DNA of 64,000 nucleotides. Source: Acidobacteriota bacterium (GTDB taxonomy: Bacteria; Acidobacteriota; Terriglobia; Bryobacterales; Bryobacteraceae). Below are positions 1 through 7,754 of the stretch, one piece after another. The position numbers and the translations under genes are program-made. Positions within the stretch are counted from its first letter, which is position 1. Every line of letters begins with the position of its first letter. The notes under the pieces are model-generated. The model was not told where the DNA came from. It did no database searches and was given only the letters and a program-made list of their open reading frames with translations. The stretch lies in NCBI GenBank assembly GCA_016213775.1, contig JACQZR010000004.1:1-64000 (forward strand), given 5' to 3'.

Positions 1-1170
1 CAGGCGGAAGACTGGATCCATCAACTCCATGCGATTCGCCGGCATCAGGTTGCTGTAGTAGCTATACGTGTTGGCGAACCAGTATTGTGAGCCCCAGCGG
101 CTCATGCCGCCATCGGTGAACCAGAGCATTCCACCAAAGCGGGGCGGGTAAGCACCGCGCGAAGTGGCACCCATCAGATAGAGGTAGTAAGTGTAATTCG
201 ATTCGACGAAGTCCGCCTGGCCGGACTGGCTGTGTAAATAAACCATCCCTTTCGACCAGTAATCGGACCACGATGCAGCAGTCTCCTTACGGAGAGTTTC
301 AAAGCCCTTTGACGCAGCGGTGTCCACTTGATGAACTGCCTTGGCGGCGATGTCGTCCTGCTCGGACCGGCTGGCCGCGCTCGCGATGAGGATGGTGAAC
401 GGGCCACGGCCAGGGACGGCGGAAAGCTGGACCGTGGTCTCGTTGAGATAGCGGGCGCGCGCTTTGCGGCCCAACACACCGATGGCGACGGCGGTGGAGT
501 TGAAGAAGCGCAGTTCACGGTAGTGCTGCGTGAGGGAGATGCGGTCGCCATGAATGCCCAGGCGCGAGGTGGCGGTATGGTTCGCCGTTCGGAAGAGGTT
601 GACGTGGTCCTGCGCCAGTTGAGAATTGCGGCCCTTCTCGTACTGCACCTGATAGCGGAGCATTCGCAGTTGGATGTTGATGGCGGCAGGTTGCGGGCGC
701 TGGTCGTCAATCTCGATGGCGATCACGTCGCCGCTGGGCCATGCCAGGGCGCGCGCCTTCAAGCCGTTTCCCTCGGTAGTCAGCAGGGCGTCGTACAAAG
801 AAAGGTGTTGGCGGAAGGCACCCGGCGGGAAAACGTCCTCACCGGAATCCGCCACGTGGATATCGACATAGCCGCAGACACTGCCATAGTCGGAGTCGGC
901 GCGCGGGAAGCTGACAGTGGTGCTGTCCACGGCGTGAGCGTCGACGCGGTTGATCAGCATCTTGAGCGCGGAGGGTGTCGTCCACACGAGCGTTCCGGTG
1001 CGTCCGTTACCAATGGGCATTCCCTCTTCCGGGCGCGTAGCCGGCCGGTCGTATCGGAGATCGGCGCGTGAAATGAGGCGACGCCTGTCCACCTGGATGT
1101 GGCTTTCGGAAGCGAACAGGGACGAGACCGCGGAAAGACTGAATAGGGCGAGTAAGAGGGGGTGGCGCAT
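1..1170 (-). CDS. Secreted glycoside hydrolase, DUF5703/GH95-like, C-terminus beyond the window edge
   Basis: An uninterrupted 390-codon frame runs from an ATG at 1170 to base 1, so the 3' end lies outside the window. A purine-rich stretch (AGGAAAGGAAG) precedes the ATG. Residues 1-17 form a signal peptide. Near residue 50 comes EEGMPIGNGRTGTLVW, the opening of DUF5703/GH95-like N-terminal beta-sandwich domains. Near residue 360 the segment WGSQYWFANTYSYYSNL resembles the start of the (alpha/alpha)6 catalytic barrel of GH95/GH65-type enzymes. Probable role: hydrolysis of plant or microbial oligosaccharides in the periplasm or outside the cell. The catalytic residues lie beyond the window, so substrate and family are inferred. 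GH95 itself (alpha-fucosidase) is an alternative. Confidence 0.7.
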   Translation of the reverse strand, partial: MRHPLLLALFSLSAVSSLFASESHIQVDRRRLISRADLRYDRPATRPEEGMPIGNGRTGTLVWTTPSALKMLINRVDAHAVDSTTVSFPRADSDYGSVCGYVDIHVADSGEDVFPPGAFRQHLSLYDALLTTEGNGLKARALAWPSGDVIAIEIDDQRPQPAAINIQLRMLRYQVQYEKGRNSQLAQDHVNLFRTANHTATSRLGIHGDRISLTQHYRELRFFNSTAVAIGVLGRKARARYLNETTVQLSAVPGRGPFTILIASAASRSEQDDIAAKAVHQVDTAASKGFETLRKETAASWSDYWSKGMVYLHSQSGQADFVESNYTYYLYLMGATSRGAYPPRFGGMLWFTDGGMSRWGSQYWFANTYSYYSNLMPANRMELMDPVFRL

Positions 1171-1260
1171 CGGGGATGCAACTTCCTTTCCTGAAGTGAA
1201 GCATCGCACAAAAGCCACCCTCGAATGAGCGTGGGACTGGCCGCGTAGTGGCGGGTCGAG

Positions 1261-1623
1261 TTATTCGCCAGTGGTTTTTGGCTCTGCCTTCACCAACTCG
1301 ACTTTGGACACGGTGATCGTATTCTCTTTGACCTCGCCGCTGAGCTTCACCGTTTGGCCGGCATGTTTGCGAAGGCCGGCGAATGTCTGGTTCTCGATGT
1401 TGTACACCTTGGCGTCGGCGACGAGGACGTATTTCGCGCCGTTTTTGACGCAGGCGAGAGTGCAGCCGCGATCCCCCATTCTCGACTTACCGTGATCGAG
1501 TTGGGATTTGTGGCTGTCTCCACAGTGGCTGTCACTGATTTTACCCTGGAGAGTCTGATCCGCCGCGGCGGCGGATAGTGGCAAAGCTACGGCAGCCAAT
1601 AGAGAGAGCAATGCGTTTCTCAT
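1261..1623 (-). CDS. Small secreted protein with Cys/His cluster
   Basis: A 120-residue protein with a clear signal peptide ending near AAAADQ (residues 1-21). The mature part has a cluster GKISDSHCGDSH (residues 27-38) and RGCTLACVKNGAKYVL, then a beta-rich tail with KLSGEVKENTITVSKVE, which looks like a small OB-type or DUF5818-like fold. The cysteine/histidine cluster could bind a metal or form disulfides. No function can be assigned. A second short secreted protein at 4139-4477 has a similar layout (signal peptide, DAACYDSKKGANGC, then ITVEAIEV at the end), so the two may be distant relatives. It lies downstream of the outer-membrane barrel gene on the same strand with a 16-base gap. Confidence 0.75.
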   Translation of the reverse strand: MRNALLSLLAAVALPLSAAAADQTLQGKISDSHCGDSHKSQLDHGKSRMGDRGCTLACVKNGAKYVLVADAKVYNIENQTFAGLRKHAGQTVKLSGEVKENTITVSKVELVKAEPKTTGE

Positions 1624-1639
1624 TGAGATGTCTCCTTTC

Positions 1640-2287
1640 TTACCAGCGCACTCCGAAGGTTACGGGAACCAACGTGGTGCGGCCGCTGGTAAAGATGTAG
1701 TGGTATTTGGTCTCGGCGAAGAACTGCGCCCTGCCATCTTCGCGAAAACGGAAGGCAACTCCTCCGCCCACGTTGAGTCCTCCTTTGTTCTGGCTGTACG
1801 AGTCAAGCACCTGTTCGGCGGGAACGCCGATCGGAAAAAACACGCCATAGAAGGGATCGAAGGCGGTGACAATCGCGACTGTCGGCTGGGTTAACTCGAC
1901 GGTTCGCCTGTAATAACCGCCGCCGAACGTCGCATAAGCATCGAACCGGCCCTTGGGGTTGAGCCGGATCTCGGGATTCAGAGTTAGCGAATAGACCCTC
2001 GCCGATCCCGATGGAACGCCGATGGACTGCAACACGGCACTGCTGATGCCAAGCTGGTTATAGCCGAACTCAATCCTGGCTCCGATGCGGGGAGAGACGT
2101 TCATGCCGGCATGGGCCATGAAGTTAAACCCGGTGTCCAGGCGGTTCTCCGACCACCGCACGGGAGAAGTAAAACCGGCTCCGGCGCCGAACGTTAACCT
2201 ATTCGTGATCTGCGCGAGGCATGGTGATGCGAAAATGACCGCGCCCACACCACACAAATAGCTCATCTTGAAGGAATGTGCTTGCAT
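1640..2287 (-). CDS. Outer-membrane beta-barrel protein
   Basis: A 215-residue protein if translation starts at the ATG at 2287, which has a good ribosome-binding site (GAGAGGAAG) and opens a signal peptide ending at PCLAQ. The open frame continues upstream to 2524 but that part is not protein-like. The mature protein alternates hydrophobic and polar residues in short strands with glycine turns (FGAGAGFTSPVRW, GARIEFGYNQLG, ATFGGGYYRR). It ends in FGVRW, and a terminal aromatic residue is the usual signal for BamA-dependent insertion. It fits the 8-stranded OMP_b-brl/OmpA-like class. Ligand or function unknown. Confidence 0.78.
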   Translation of the reverse strand: MQAHSFKMSYLCGVGAVIFASPCLAQITNRLTFGAGAGFTSPVRWSENRLDTGFNFMAHAGMNVSPRIGARIEFGYNQLGISSAVLQSIGVPSGSARVYSLTLNPEIRLNPKGRFDAYATFGGGYYRRTVELTQPTVAIVTAFDPFYGVFFPIGVPAEQVLDSYSQNKGGLNVGGGVAFRFREDGRAQFFAETKYHYIFTSGRTTLVPVTFGVRW

Positions 2288-2551
2288 ATCGTTGCTTCCT
2301 CTCTTTTTGTGGGAGGCGTGGAAAGCCGCCCCTGATACTTTCTCGCCGTAAGGGTGCAAGTGGGACTCCACTGCACTGAATTTACTGGAATCCCGGCTCG
2401 CCATGTCCGCAGTTACTTTGTGGACCGGACGACTTGGTACTTTTTCCCAGGAGCGAACGGGAATAATTACATGTTTGCGGTGGAGCGATAATGTGCGAGT
2501 GCTGATATAATGAACCAGTTCCACGCAATTAGTTACCGAGAGGATAGATCG

Positions 2552-3481
2552 ATGATCAGGAGCCGTTATTTGGCGCTCGTCTTACTGTGCGCTTTCGCCT
2601 TTGCGCAGCAACAGGAAGGTCCTCTTTCCGGCCGCAGGCGGAAATCCCCTGTTGCCGTTCCGGCAGTACGGGTGCAGATCGGCTTGACGCTTGTCCCGGT
2701 CACCGTCACCGATACGTCGGGCAGGACGATATTGGGGCTCACCCGGGACAGATTCCACGTGTTTGAGGATGGCGTCGAGCAGCGGGTACAGTCGCTGCAC
2801 GTGGAGGACGCGCCGGTTTCGGTTGCGGTGGTTTTCGACGCGAGCAAGAGCATGACCGGGAAGCTGGACCGCGCGCGCGAAGCCGTGGGGCAGTTGTTTC
2901 GCCGCGCCGCCGGCGGTGACGAGTTCCTGTTGGTGGAATTCAATGACACGCCGCGGGTGCTGAGCCCGTTCACAATGGACACCGCCACTCTGCAGAACTC
3001 GCTGTTGGCGATCACGCCGCGAAACTGGACGGCGTTGCTGGATGCCGTTTACCTTGGGATCCACCACTCTGTTCGCAGCAAGAATCCGCGCAAGGCGTTG
3101 TTCATCCTCTCAGACGGCGCAGACAATCACAGCCGCTACACCGAATCGGAAATCAAATCGCTTGTACGCGAGACGGACGTCGCCATATACGGGCTCGGGC
3201 TGACTGGCGGGGGAGTCTGGCAGCGTCCGGACGCAGTGCTGAAGTACCTTTCGGAGCAGACGGGGGGCGTATACCGTGCCGTGGAGAAGACTAGCGAACT
3301 GCCGGAAGCGGTGTCGCGAATCAGCGCCGCGATGCACGATCAGTATCAACTGGGATACTCATCCACGAGCATGAGGGAGGCGGGGCTGTACAGGAAGATT
3401 GAGGTTCGGGTGGACCAACCAGCAGGGGCGGAACGCTTTCGCGTCTCGTGGCGGAGAGGTTATTGTCCTGATCCGCAGTGA
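2552..3481 (+). CDS. VWFA-related acidobacterial-type secreted protein (TIGR03436-like)
   Basis: The ATG at 2552 follows GAGAGG by eight bases and opens a signal peptide (LALVLLCAFAFAQ), giving 309 residues; the upstream ATG at 2510 is less likely. An N-terminal beta segment with GLTRDRFHVFEDGVEQ precedes a von Willebrand factor A domain. The MIDAS motif is complete: D96-A-S-K-S, a threonine in TALLDA, and SDGAD. This arrangement is characteristic of the acidobacterial TIGR03436 family. These proteins are exported and probably bind a protein partner through a metal ion. No dedicated partner is visible. The gene is convergent with 3482-3940 and the stop codons abut. Confidence 0.88.
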   Translation: MIRSRYLALVLLCAFAFAQQQEGPLSGRRRKSPVAVPAVRVQIGLTLVPVTVTDTSGRTILGLTRDRFHVFEDGVEQRVQSLHVEDAPVSVAVVFDASKSMTGKLDRAREAVGQLFRRAAGGDEFLLVEFNDTPRVLSPFTMDTATLQNSLLAITPRNWTALLDAVYLGIHHSVRSKNPRKALFILSDGADNHSRYTESEIKSLVRETDVAIYGLGLTGGGVWQRPDAVLKYLSEQTGGVYRAVEKTSELPEAVSRISAAMHDQYQLGYSSTSMREAGLYRKIEVRVDQPAGAERFRVSWRRGYCPDPQ

Positions 3482-3940
3482 TTACCGGGCGGCGGTCGAA
3501 TCGAGCTTCAACAGGGCCGCAGCCAAGTTGTTGACGGAGTGTTCCTCTTCCGTGCGGCTTTCCTCGTTCCGGGGCAGCGAGGCAAACATCAGGTGAATGA
3601 GCTCATGCACCAGGGTGAACTCCATATCCTTCATCGAAGCGGGCAGCGGGGTTCTGTAATCGGAAGGGTGCAGGACGCGAATTACGGCGGTTCGCTTGTC
3701 CATGTCCCAGCGAATATTCCCCAAAGTCCCGGATCTCAAACCGTTAGGGTGGGAGAGAATGACGAAGACCGTCCAATTGCTGAGCCCCAGACGTTCCTGC
3801 CAGATCGCGAGGCGTTGTTTGAGGTGAGCCTCGGCGCGTTCCTCCTCTGATTCGGAAACGGGGGAAGGCAGTACCTGCGTCGTCTGAGCAAAGCCACAGG
3901 ATGAAACCAACAACAGGAGGTAAGGAAGAAGGCTCCGCAT
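3482..3940 (-). CDS. Small exported HExxH metallopeptidase-like protein
   Basis: A 152-residue protein from the ATG at 3940, chosen because it opens a signal peptide (MRSLLPYLLLLVSSCGFAQ); the frame continues to a GTG at 3976. The SD signal is weak. Near the C-terminus the segment FTLVHELIHLMF carries an HExxH zinc motif, followed by a glutamate-rich stretch (EESRTEEEH) that could supply a third ligand. The preceding region (LSNWTVFVILSH) is beta-rich. The size fits small gluzincin-like or SprT-like peptidases. Its substrate is unknown, and it could also be an inactive relative. Confidence 0.7.
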   Translation of the reverse strand: MRSLLPYLLLLVSSCGFAQTTQVLPSPVSESEEERAEAHLKQRLAIWQERLGLSNWTVFVILSHPNGLRSGTLGNIRWDMDKRTAVIRVLHPSDYRTPLPASMKDMEFTLVHELIHLMFASLPRNEESRTEEEHSVNNLAAALLKLDSTAAR

Positions 3941-4138
3941 GCCGGGGAGAAGTTTGCTGACACCAGGATAACACACCGCAGTACTCTTCGCCAGTAATTT
4001 TAGCGTTAGCAGTGTAAATTCCGGCGAGGGCGCGAACTTCCAGTTAGCGCTGCAAGAGCCTCCTTACTATTGATTTACGCGCGAATCGCTTAGGCGACCG
4101 ATATCAGCGGCGACCCGCGAGTGGTTCCGCGATAGCAC

Positions 4139-4477
4139 TTACTGCACTTCGATGGCTTCCACCGTGATTGTTCCACCCGATTCCTGGCCAGTGATGGTTG
4201 CCATCACCTCCTTGGCCTGTGCCTTGCCCGGCTCGGCGCGGTCTGCACGATTCTTGAACGCTGCCGCAGCTTTCGCGTTCCCCGCAGAGTCGAGCTTGAA
4301 GACCTTGCCGGAGGCCGACAAAGCAAAAGCTGTGGTTTGGCTGGTTGCTTCGCAACCGTTGGCGCCCTTCTTGCTGTCATAGCAGGCCGCATCCAACAGT
4401 TTACCAGACCAGTTTCCCGCGAGTGCCAGCATCGTGAACATAGCTGGGAAAACCAGTAATCGACTTGTTATTCGCAT
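4139..4477 (-). CDS. Small secreted protein, unknown function
   Basis: A 112-residue protein from the ATG at 4477, preceded by AAAGGA at a suitable distance. The N-terminus is a signal peptide (SRLLVFPAMFTMLALAG). The mature part contains NWSGKLLDAACYDSKKGANGC (two close cysteines), a region of small residues with ALSASGKVFKLDSAGNAKA, and a beta-rich end (GGTITVEAIEVQ). It resembles the small secreted protein at 1261-1623 in layout. Isolated gene; about 200 bases on each side show no gene. Confidence 0.7.
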   Translation of the reverse strand: MRITSRLLVFPAMFTMLALAGNWSGKLLDAACYDSKKGANGCEATSQTTAFALSASGKVFKLDSAGNAKAAAAFKNRADRAEPGKAQAKEVMATITGQESGGTITVEAIEVQ

Positions 4478-4680
4478 CTTCGGTAGTCCTTTACGCATGG
4501 AGATATGTGCCCACGGGCGGCTGCTGATCATGATGCACGTGAAGTGCCAGCAAACCCTACCGGAATTCCGCACGCGGCTATCGCTTTCTAAGTTGCTGAT
4601 TAATGACTTTTGGAGCACTGATATTAGCCGCATTCCGATACTGCGGCATGGCACCTGCTGGATGTCGCAATCCGGTATCT

Positions 4681-5898
4681 CTACCGTAAACGGAAGAGTA
4701 CCTTCCCCGAGACTACGCTCAATCGAAGCGCTGCGGATGTGGAAAACTGCGTCGAGCCGAGATCCGAAAGGCCCTCTGGAATGTGAATCAGATACAGCGC
4801 GCCGCCGGCATCGCCCCCTCCAACCGCAACAGCAAGACTGCGCAGCAACTCACGCGGCATGTCAAACCGTGACGCTTCCGCCGGAGCCAGACACAGACAA
4901 TATCCGAACCGCGCCGTCTCCGGATTCACAGTCGCCGCCGCAACTAGCACCACGCCACCAGCACCGCCGTTCCACTCCACGCGGACATCGCGGATCAGCC
5001 GTATGGCCGGACTCACGGGCCGGTTCACCCACTCGAACGGCTGGGGCGGAGCGAGCGGGGCCACCAGTGGCGTCACTTCCTGCCCGCTTTGTCCAGCCCG
5101 CATGTAGAGCGTCCGCGAGGTGTCCAACTCCTGCGATAGCTGCTGTGACGAGAACACATTCCTCCAATAGAGACCGGAGTGCCCAACCACCAGTGGAATG
5201 CGCATCTGATACCGGCCGTCGTCCAGACTCACCGATTCTCCCGCGTGAAGCTCGCCGCCGTTCACGTTCTCAAACAGCAACGGAAGCAACGTCTCCAGCG
5301 TCGGGGTCCCGCGCACATAGCTCCCGTGCCGCGACGAGCAATGTCCCGCCGGAGGAAACCGCAACAATGCTCCCGGCCGGAAGCTCGATGCGTTCCCGTC
5401 GAGAAATCCCGCCGCAACATCGACAGTGGTCGTCGCGGCGGCGTTCTCCAGTGACCACTCCTTGCCGTGGATGCGCACCGCCACCCCCGTCCGACCCGAC
5501 AGCCACGCGTCCGACGGCTGATAACGGGGCGGCTTGCAGGCCGGCATCCTCGAAATGGCCAGGGGAAGGGAATCCGGCAGCATCGCGCCGCCGGCCCAAA
5601 GCCTCACCGGAACATAGCAACCCTCAGGTGCGGTGGCCGGAACGCGGACCGAAAGGACTTGTGGGCTCTCCTTCCACTCCCGCCGGAGGATGCGCGCCCG
5701 CTCCGCTCCCACCTCGACGGCCACCCGGTTCAGCCGCGGCCCGGTCAGCGAAATCCGGATCGTACCTCCCGGAGCAATGGGCGAATCTTCCCGGTTTGCC
5801 ACCCCGCCACCGACCCGCACGTTCTCCACCTGAACCTGCATTGCGGCGATTCCTGTCGCCATCACAACGAAGAGAACCGAATAGGCTGGCGCGCGCAT
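4681..5898 (-). CDS. Large secreted beta-rich protein, unassigned (possibly Ig/IPT-like)
   Basis: The ATG at 5898 is followed by a signal peptide (AYSVLFVVMATGIAAM) and preceded immediately by GGGAGGG; the open frame upstream of it is Arg/Pro-rich and unlikely. The 405-residue product begins with VENVRVGGGVANREDSP and GTIRISLTGPRLNRVAVEVG, resembling the start of IPT/TIG-like or TIGR03437 domains common in Solibacter. It continues with further beta-strand stretches. No catalytic motif is visible. A long open frame on the opposite strand (4434-5978) is a codon-bias shadow. Probably a cell-surface or secreted protein. Confidence 0.65.
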   Translation of the reverse strand: MRAPAYSVLFVVMATGIAAMQVQVENVRVGGGVANREDSPIAPGGTIRISLTGPRLNRVAVEVGAERARILRREWKESPQVLSVRVPATAPEGCYVPVRLWAGGAMLPDSLPLAISRMPACKPPRYQPSDAWLSGRTGVAVRIHGKEWSLENAAATTTVDVAAGFLDGNASSFRPGALLRFPPAGHCSSRHGSYVRGTPTLETLLPLLFENVNGGELHAGESVSLDDGRYQMRIPLVVGHSGLYWRNVFSSQQLSQELDTSRTLYMRAGQSGQEVTPLVAPLAPPQPFEWVNRPVSPAIRLIRDVRVEWNGGAGGVVLVAAATVNPETARFGYCLCLAPAEASRFDMPRELLRSLAVAVGGGDAGGALYLIHIPEGLSDLGSTQFSTSAALRLSVVSGKVLFRLR

Positions 5899-6015
5899 CC
5901 CTCCCAGAGTCTCACGAAAGCGACGGGATCTGGCGGGCGGATGAGTTGCTGAGGCGGATGACAATCGAGGCCACTTAAAAAAAGTTGACATAATATATGT
6001 TATCGGCCAATCCAT

Positions 6016-6052
6016 CTTCGAAGCGCCTGTCTACCTTCGAAGCGCCTGTCTA
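6016..6052. repeat. Tandem direct repeat, two copies of 18 bases
   Basis: CTTCGAAGCGCCTGTCTA occurs at 6016-6033 and again at 6035-6052, separated by one base. It lies just outside the left copy of the 6.06-7.17 kb duplication. Just upstream (5985-5990) a TTGACA hexamer sits in an AT-rich island with the near-palindrome ACATAATATATGT. No clear -10 box follows at 16-18 bases, so I do not call a promoter. Confidence 0.8.
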
Positions 6053-6176
6053 GAGGAGCTGCTGCAAGCGGGCGAATGCTAATCTTGAATGAACGGCCAG
6101 GAGATCGTCTGTCAAAGGCGGACTGACCGGAGGCGCGCGCAGCGCTTGGAGACCGATCGAGAAAGGAAGCCACGGC

Positions 6177-6458
6177 GTGACGCCAGAGGAACGGTTCGAA
6201 CATATTGAAGCGATTCTGGCCAGGATCGCCACACGGCAGGAAACAGAAGCCGAACACATCGCTATGCTTTTGGAGGACTCCAAGACGCGCAACGCCGACA
6301 TCGAGGGCCTCATAGAATCAAGCCGCCTACTGAATGAACAGGTGCGACTTGGCAAGGCGGAACGCGACCAGGACGCGGAGAACATACGCCGCCTCGCCAA
6401 CATCGCCCAGGCGCACGAACACCGTCTTGACGACCTCGAAGGCGACAAGTCCCAGTAA
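6177..6458 (+). CDS. Small coiled-coil protein, copy 1
   Basis: A 93-residue, highly charged, helix-forming protein starting at a GTG at 6177, with GAAAGGAAG upstream. It begins TPEERFEHIEAILARI and contains continuous heptad-like patterns such as IEGLIESSRLLNEQ and RRLANIAQAHEHRLDDLE; no membrane segment or signal peptide is present. The last 62 residues are nearly identical to the gene at 6795-7055. Such proteins usually oligomerise. Function unknown. Confidence 0.7.
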   Translation: MTPEERFEHIEAILARIATRQETEAEHIAMLLEDSKTRNADIEGLIESSRLLNEQVRLGKAERDQDAENIRRLANIAQAHEHRLDDLEGDKSQ

Positions 6459-6794
6459 CCAAGCCTGCGGCGACCGGCAGCGAATCGCTCGGGTTCGCAC
6501 CGCGCAAAAGGACGGCGACACAATGGCCTTCGACAGTCAGACGGCTTCTCACCCGCGGCAAGTGGATCGACTTCCTCAGCGACCGCGAAGGCAACGACAA
6601 TACTTGGTGCGCCAGCGGAGCTGCTGCAAGCGGGCGAATGCTAATCTTGAATGAAGAGGTATGAAGAAACGCAAACAGCGCCAGGAGATCGTCTGTCAAT
6701 GGCGGACTGACCGGAGGCGTGCGCAACGCTTGGAGACCATGCGCAACAGAGCAAGCGCCGCCTCCGCCCGTTGGTCGAGAAAGGAAGCCACGTC

Positions 6795-7055
6795 ATGACG
6801 CCGGAGGAACGGTTCGAACGCATCGAGCGTAACCTCGCATTGCAAGGTGAACACCTTGCCATGCTGCTTGAGAACGCCAAGACTCACGCCTCCGATATCG
6901 AGGGCCTCATCGAATCCAGCCGCCTTCTGAATGAACAGATGCGACTTGGAAAGGCGGAACGCGACCAGGACGCGGAGAACATTCGCCGCCTCGCTAACAT
7001 CGCCCAGGCGCACGAACACCGTCTTGACGACCTCGAAGGCGACAAATCCCAGTAA
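6795..7055 (+). CDS. Small coiled-coil protein, copy 2
   Basis: An 86-residue paralogue of the 6177-6458 product. The ATG at 6795 aligns with the GTG of copy 1 and has the same upstream GAAAGGAAG. Differences are concentrated in the first 35 residues (copy 2 is shorter there, ERIERNLALQGEHLAML); the following 52 residues differ by only one substitution (V to M in LLNEQ[V/M]RLGK). The preserved reading frame in both copies suggests that both are translated or that the duplication is recent. Confidence 0.7.
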   Translation: MTPEERFERIERNLALQGEHLAMLLENAKTHASDIEGLIESSRLLNEQMRLGKAERDQDAENIRRLANIAQAHEHRLDDLEGDKSQ

Positions 7056-7232
7056 CCAAGCCTGCGGCGACCGGCCAGCGAATCGCGAGGCCGTGAGCGT
7101 CGGGTTCGCACCGCGCAAAAGGACGGCGACATAATGGCCTTCGACTGTCAGACGGCTTCTCACCCGACGGGAGGAATGATTGGTGCGCCGGGCGCAAGCA
7201 GGTCACTCGCGATAACCGCCGGATAGGCAGTA

Positions 7233-7282
7233 TGACACTTTCAGAGTTATTTGGCATAGGGTCATCAACTTTATTTGGCATA
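7233..7282 (+). repeat. Left transposon end with two 12-bp transposase-type sites
   Basis: Starts TGACACTTTCAGAG. It holds TTATTTGGCATA at 7247-7258 and again at 7271-7282 (24-base period). Both are inverted copies of the TATGCCAAATAA boxes at the right end. Repeated end boxes in the same orientation are typical of Mu/Tn7/Tn552-like elements, whose transposase binds several sites per end. The inner box lies 10 bases before the transposase ATG (7293), so binding there could also repress transcription. Confidence 0.85.
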
Positions 7283-7292
7283 CTGGCCCGGT

Positions 7293-7754
7293 ATGAACGA
7301 ACTGGCCGGACTCCCCGAAGAGGCGCGCAGGCTGGCCATGGAGCGCTTCCCTGCTGATTCAGGTGGCCAAGGCCCGCCAGGTGCGAGTTGACGGCATTCA
7401 CTTCCAGAATCTCCGCTACATCTCGACAACGCTTGCCGCTCACATCGGCGAGACCGTAACCTTGCGAATCGATCCAAGAGACATGGCTGAGGTGCGCGTC
7501 TTCCACAAAGACAAGTTTCTGTGCCGCGCCGTCTGTGCTGAACTCGGCGGACAGACCGTGCCGCTCCGCGAAATCATCCGCGCCAGGAATCATCGGCGGC
7601 GGGAACTTCGCGGCGTTCTTCGAGACCGCCAAGCCGCCGTGAACACGTTGATCGACCTGAAGCGTGGAGACGCAGAGTATGCTCCACCCTCAACCCCACC
7701 GACGAACCAAGAAAACGGGCAGCATCTGCCCTCAAGCGCTACCGAAACGAGTAA
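7293..7754 (+). pseudogene. TniA/Mu-type transposase relic with internal deletion
   Basis: An ATG at 7293 opens MNELAGLPEEARRLAMERF, a typical start of this transposase family. At about 7345-7350 this frame runs straight into sequence whose next frame reads LLIQVAKARQVRVDGIHFQN and continues as the C-terminal Mu-type beta-barrel (GETVTLRIDPRDMAEVRVF). Several hundred codons, including the whole DDE catalytic core, are therefore missing. The natural end of the protein, LKRYRNE and TAA at 7752-7754, is in a third frame relative to the barrel, which implies a further indel around 7665-7700. The gene is dead. Confidence 0.8.

Larger units (their letters stand above)
6056..7168. repeat. Tandem duplication of a ~500-base unit carrying a small coiled-coil gene
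   Basis: Unit A spans about 6056-6557 and unit B about 6618-7168. Both start with GAGCTGCTGCAAGCGGGCGA, include the same leader (GGAGATCGTCTGTCAA...), an almost identical small ORF, and the same tail (ATGGCCTTCGAC then GTCAGACGGCTTCTC). Unit B has about 22 extra bases near its start (around 6656-6680). The shared non-coding flanks show duplication of a whole gene unit, not just convergence of two genes. Confidence 0.85.

Noticed and set aside
328-1071. 247-codon plus-strand frame
   Set aside because: It is the antisense shadow of the glycoside hydrolase frame on the minus strand, which has a signal peptide and family motifs.
4434-5978. 514-codon plus-strand frame
   Set aside because: Composition is Arg/Pro/Ser-rich as expected from antisense of high-GC coding sequence; the minus-strand frame has a signal peptide and normal composition.
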